DNA from: Bacillus sp. (in: firmicutes)
Lineage (GTDB): Bacteria; Bacillota; Bacilli; Bacillales; Salisediminibacteriaceae
Assembly (NCBI GenBank): GCA_021208645.1
Contig: JAJOJL010000135.1
Location: 1 to 38,734, forward strand
Reading direction: 5' to 3'
Length of the DNA stretch: 38,734 nt
Shown here one piece after another: positions 37,422-38,734 of this stretch (its first letter is position 1; each line of letters starts with the position of its first letter). The notes beneath the pieces were generated by a model. The model worked only from the letters and a program-made list of their open reading frames with translations. It was not told the DNA's origin and did not search any database. The position numbers and the translations under genes are program-made.

Positions 37422-38522
37422 TTGCTGATGATTACAAGAAGCAAGATTCTGATCATAGTTTTGATTATTTTTGTTCTTTCCCTTGTTGCTTGTAAGCAGG
37501 AGGAGCAAGCTGCTGACGAACTAGGCGAACAACAAGCGGTGGAATTAGAACATGAGCCAGAACCAAAACCAGACCCAGAGCTGGAGCCGGAGATTGGAAC
37601 AACCTACCCTTTAACGGGATTGGAGGCACCTGATGATCTGGAGGAGTACCGAGCATTTGGAGTGATGATAGAGAACTCCGTTCATGCTAGACCGCAGTCT
37701 GGGCTTTTCATGGCCGATCTAGTTTATGAGGTTTTATCTGAAGGATCAATTACACGTTTGCTTGCCTTCTATCATAGTCAACAACCAGATTTGATTGGAC
37801 CAATAAGAAGTGCAAGAAGCTATTATGTTCATTTAAACAAAGGGTATGATGCCGTGTATGTAGCTGCCGGTGGTAGTCCAGGAGGATTACAACTAGCACA
37901 AAGTGATTATGTTGATAATATATCTGGGTTAGCCTATGATGGAAGATATTTTAGTCGTTCAGCAACTCGACAGGCACCTCATAATATGTACACTTCCTAC
38001 CAAGATTTACTTGCGGCAGCGGAGCACAGAGGAATTGACATGAGTGGCGCACCCCCGGAATTGTATTTTGAAGATGAGCTAATAGATGGGGAGCGGGACG
38101 AGGCATTAAAGCTTGAAATAAAGTATGGATCTTCCACAAATAACGTTCAATATGAATATGATGATGCTTTAAATAGGTATATTAGATTTAATGGAGGACA
38201 ACGAATAGAAGATCTAGAAACGGGTGACCCAATAACACCTAGGAATATATTTATCGTTGAAGCAAGTCATCGAGTCATCCCAAAAGGGGAAAACCATATA
38301 GATGCAGGTTCCCAAAGACGGGAAATTGATACAGAGTCAGGTGGAAGAGGCTTATTGATTCAAGACGGCTTTATACAGCAGGTCAATTGGAAAAATGAAA
38401 ACGGCTTAATTCTCCCATATAAAGACGATAAATTGCTTCCGTTCTTACGGGGGCAAACATGGATCCATTTCGTTCCATCTGCAAACGGTGGTATAGATAG
38501 TTATGTTGAAGTTATAGAGTAA
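37422..38522 (+). CDS. yerB: DUF3048 lipoprotein YerB
   Basis: 366 residues from TTG 37422, or 364 from ATG 37428. AAAGG (37410-37414) fits TTG 37422 better, so the start is uncertain. A lipoprotein signal ends LSLVACKQ, then an acidic, Pro-rich spacer. The DUF3048 core includes AFGVMIENSVHARPQSGLFMADLVYEVLSEGSITRLLAFYHSQ, DLIGPIRSARSYYV, and QAPHNMYTS. The protein is surface-anchored; its function is unknown. It lies 31 bp after yerA and 40 bp before yerC, the B. subtilis order. Confidence 0.9.
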   Translation: MLMITRSKILIIVLIIFVLSLVACKQEEQAADELGEQQAVELEHEPEPKPDPELEPEIGTTYPLTGLEAPDDLEEYRAFGVMIENSVHARPQSGLFMADLVYEVLSEGSITRLLAFYHSQQPDLIGPIRSARSYYVHLNKGYDAVYVAAGGSPGGLQLAQSDYVDNISGLAYDGRYFSRSATRQAPHNMYTSYQDLLAAAEHRGIDMSGAPPELYFEDELIDGERDEALKLEIKYGSSTNNVQYEYDDALNRYIRFNGGQRIEDLETGDPITPRNIFIVEASHRVIPKGENHIDAGSQRREIDTESGGRGLLIQDGFIQQVNWKNENGLILPYKDDKLLPFLRGQTWIHFVPSANGGIDSYVEVIE

Positions 38523-38562
38523 ACTAAAGGGATAATGTGAGGGAAAGGGTGGCTTCATAAAA

Positions 38563-38734
38563 ATGCAAATTGATAAACTTCGAGGTAAAGAGTTAGATCA
38601 GTTGTTTCAATCAATACTTAGTTTACGGGATTTAGAGGAATGTTACCAATTTTTTGATGACCTTTGCACTATGAACGAAATCCAATCTTTGGCCCAACGT
38701 TTAGAGGTTGCAAGAATGCTGATGGATGGATATA
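38563..38734 (+). CDS. yerC: YerC/YecD TrpR-like regulator, cut by the window end
   Basis: The first 57 codons are present: MQIDKLRGKELDQLFQSI, then LRDLEECYQFFDDLCTMNEIQSLAQRLEVARML, the YerC/YecD family of Trp-repressor-like DNA-binding proteins. ATG 38563 follows AAAGGGTGG. The helix-turn-helix should continue beyond the window. Confidence 0.85.
   Translation, partial: MQIDKLRGKELDQLFQSILSLRDLEECYQFFDDLCTMNEIQSLAQRLEVARMLMDGY

Overview
The window comes from a low-GC, endospore-forming Firmicute of the Bacillaceae. The evidence is strong GGAGG ribosome-binding sites, a CotF-type spore coat pair, and close synteny with the B. subtilis yeaC-yeaD-yebA-guaA-pbuG-(yebE-yebG)-purEKBCSQLFMNHD-yerA-yerB-yerC stretch. 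The species cannot be named from this sequence.

Layout. 1-3500: a periplasmic-type nitrate reductase pair (napA, napB), both predicted lipoproteins, behind an FNR/CRP-type palindrome. 3750-4211: a small lipoprotein of the PCYCGC family whose frame is interrupted by a TGA exactly where the family has a Cys. The frame stays open to a proper C-terminus, and a bacterial SECIS-like hairpin follows the TGA, so this is a strong selenoprotein candidate. 4376-6038: an ECF sigma factor with an overlapping membrane anti-sigma-like gene. 6687-11185: MoxR ATPase, DUF58 protein and membrane transglutaminase. 11186-14790: guaA and pbuG, each behind a guanine riboswitch. 15032-18141: type III polyketide synthase with its methyltransferase, yebE, yebG and a nucleotidyltransferase-like protein. 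18638-21383 (minus strand): two CotF-like coat proteins and an amidase. 21384-35068: the complete purine operon with paired PurR boxes, promoter, guanine riboswitch, twelve genes and a terminator. 35199-38734: a DUF2892 protein (minus strand), yerA, yerB and the start of yerC.

The genes around guaA, pbuG and pur make up IMP synthesis, the XMP-to-GMP step and purine base uptake. They are controlled by guanine sensing at three leaders and probably by PurR at two promoters.

Two further themes stand out. First, the intergenic DNA is rich in structured repeats. There are four tandem arrays with a 51-52 bp period whose hairpin arms differ between units and arrays but stay self-complementary. There is also a family of palindromic elements: a 322-bp MITE-like element, an inverted half copy in the purE leader, and a module between purF and purM. 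Second, eight genes (napA, yeaC, yebA, guaA, purE, purK, purF, yerA) carry single-base length changes, all at or in short base runs. Together these look like assembly errors rather than biology. The TGA in the PCYCGC gene is not of this kind, because its frame is kept.
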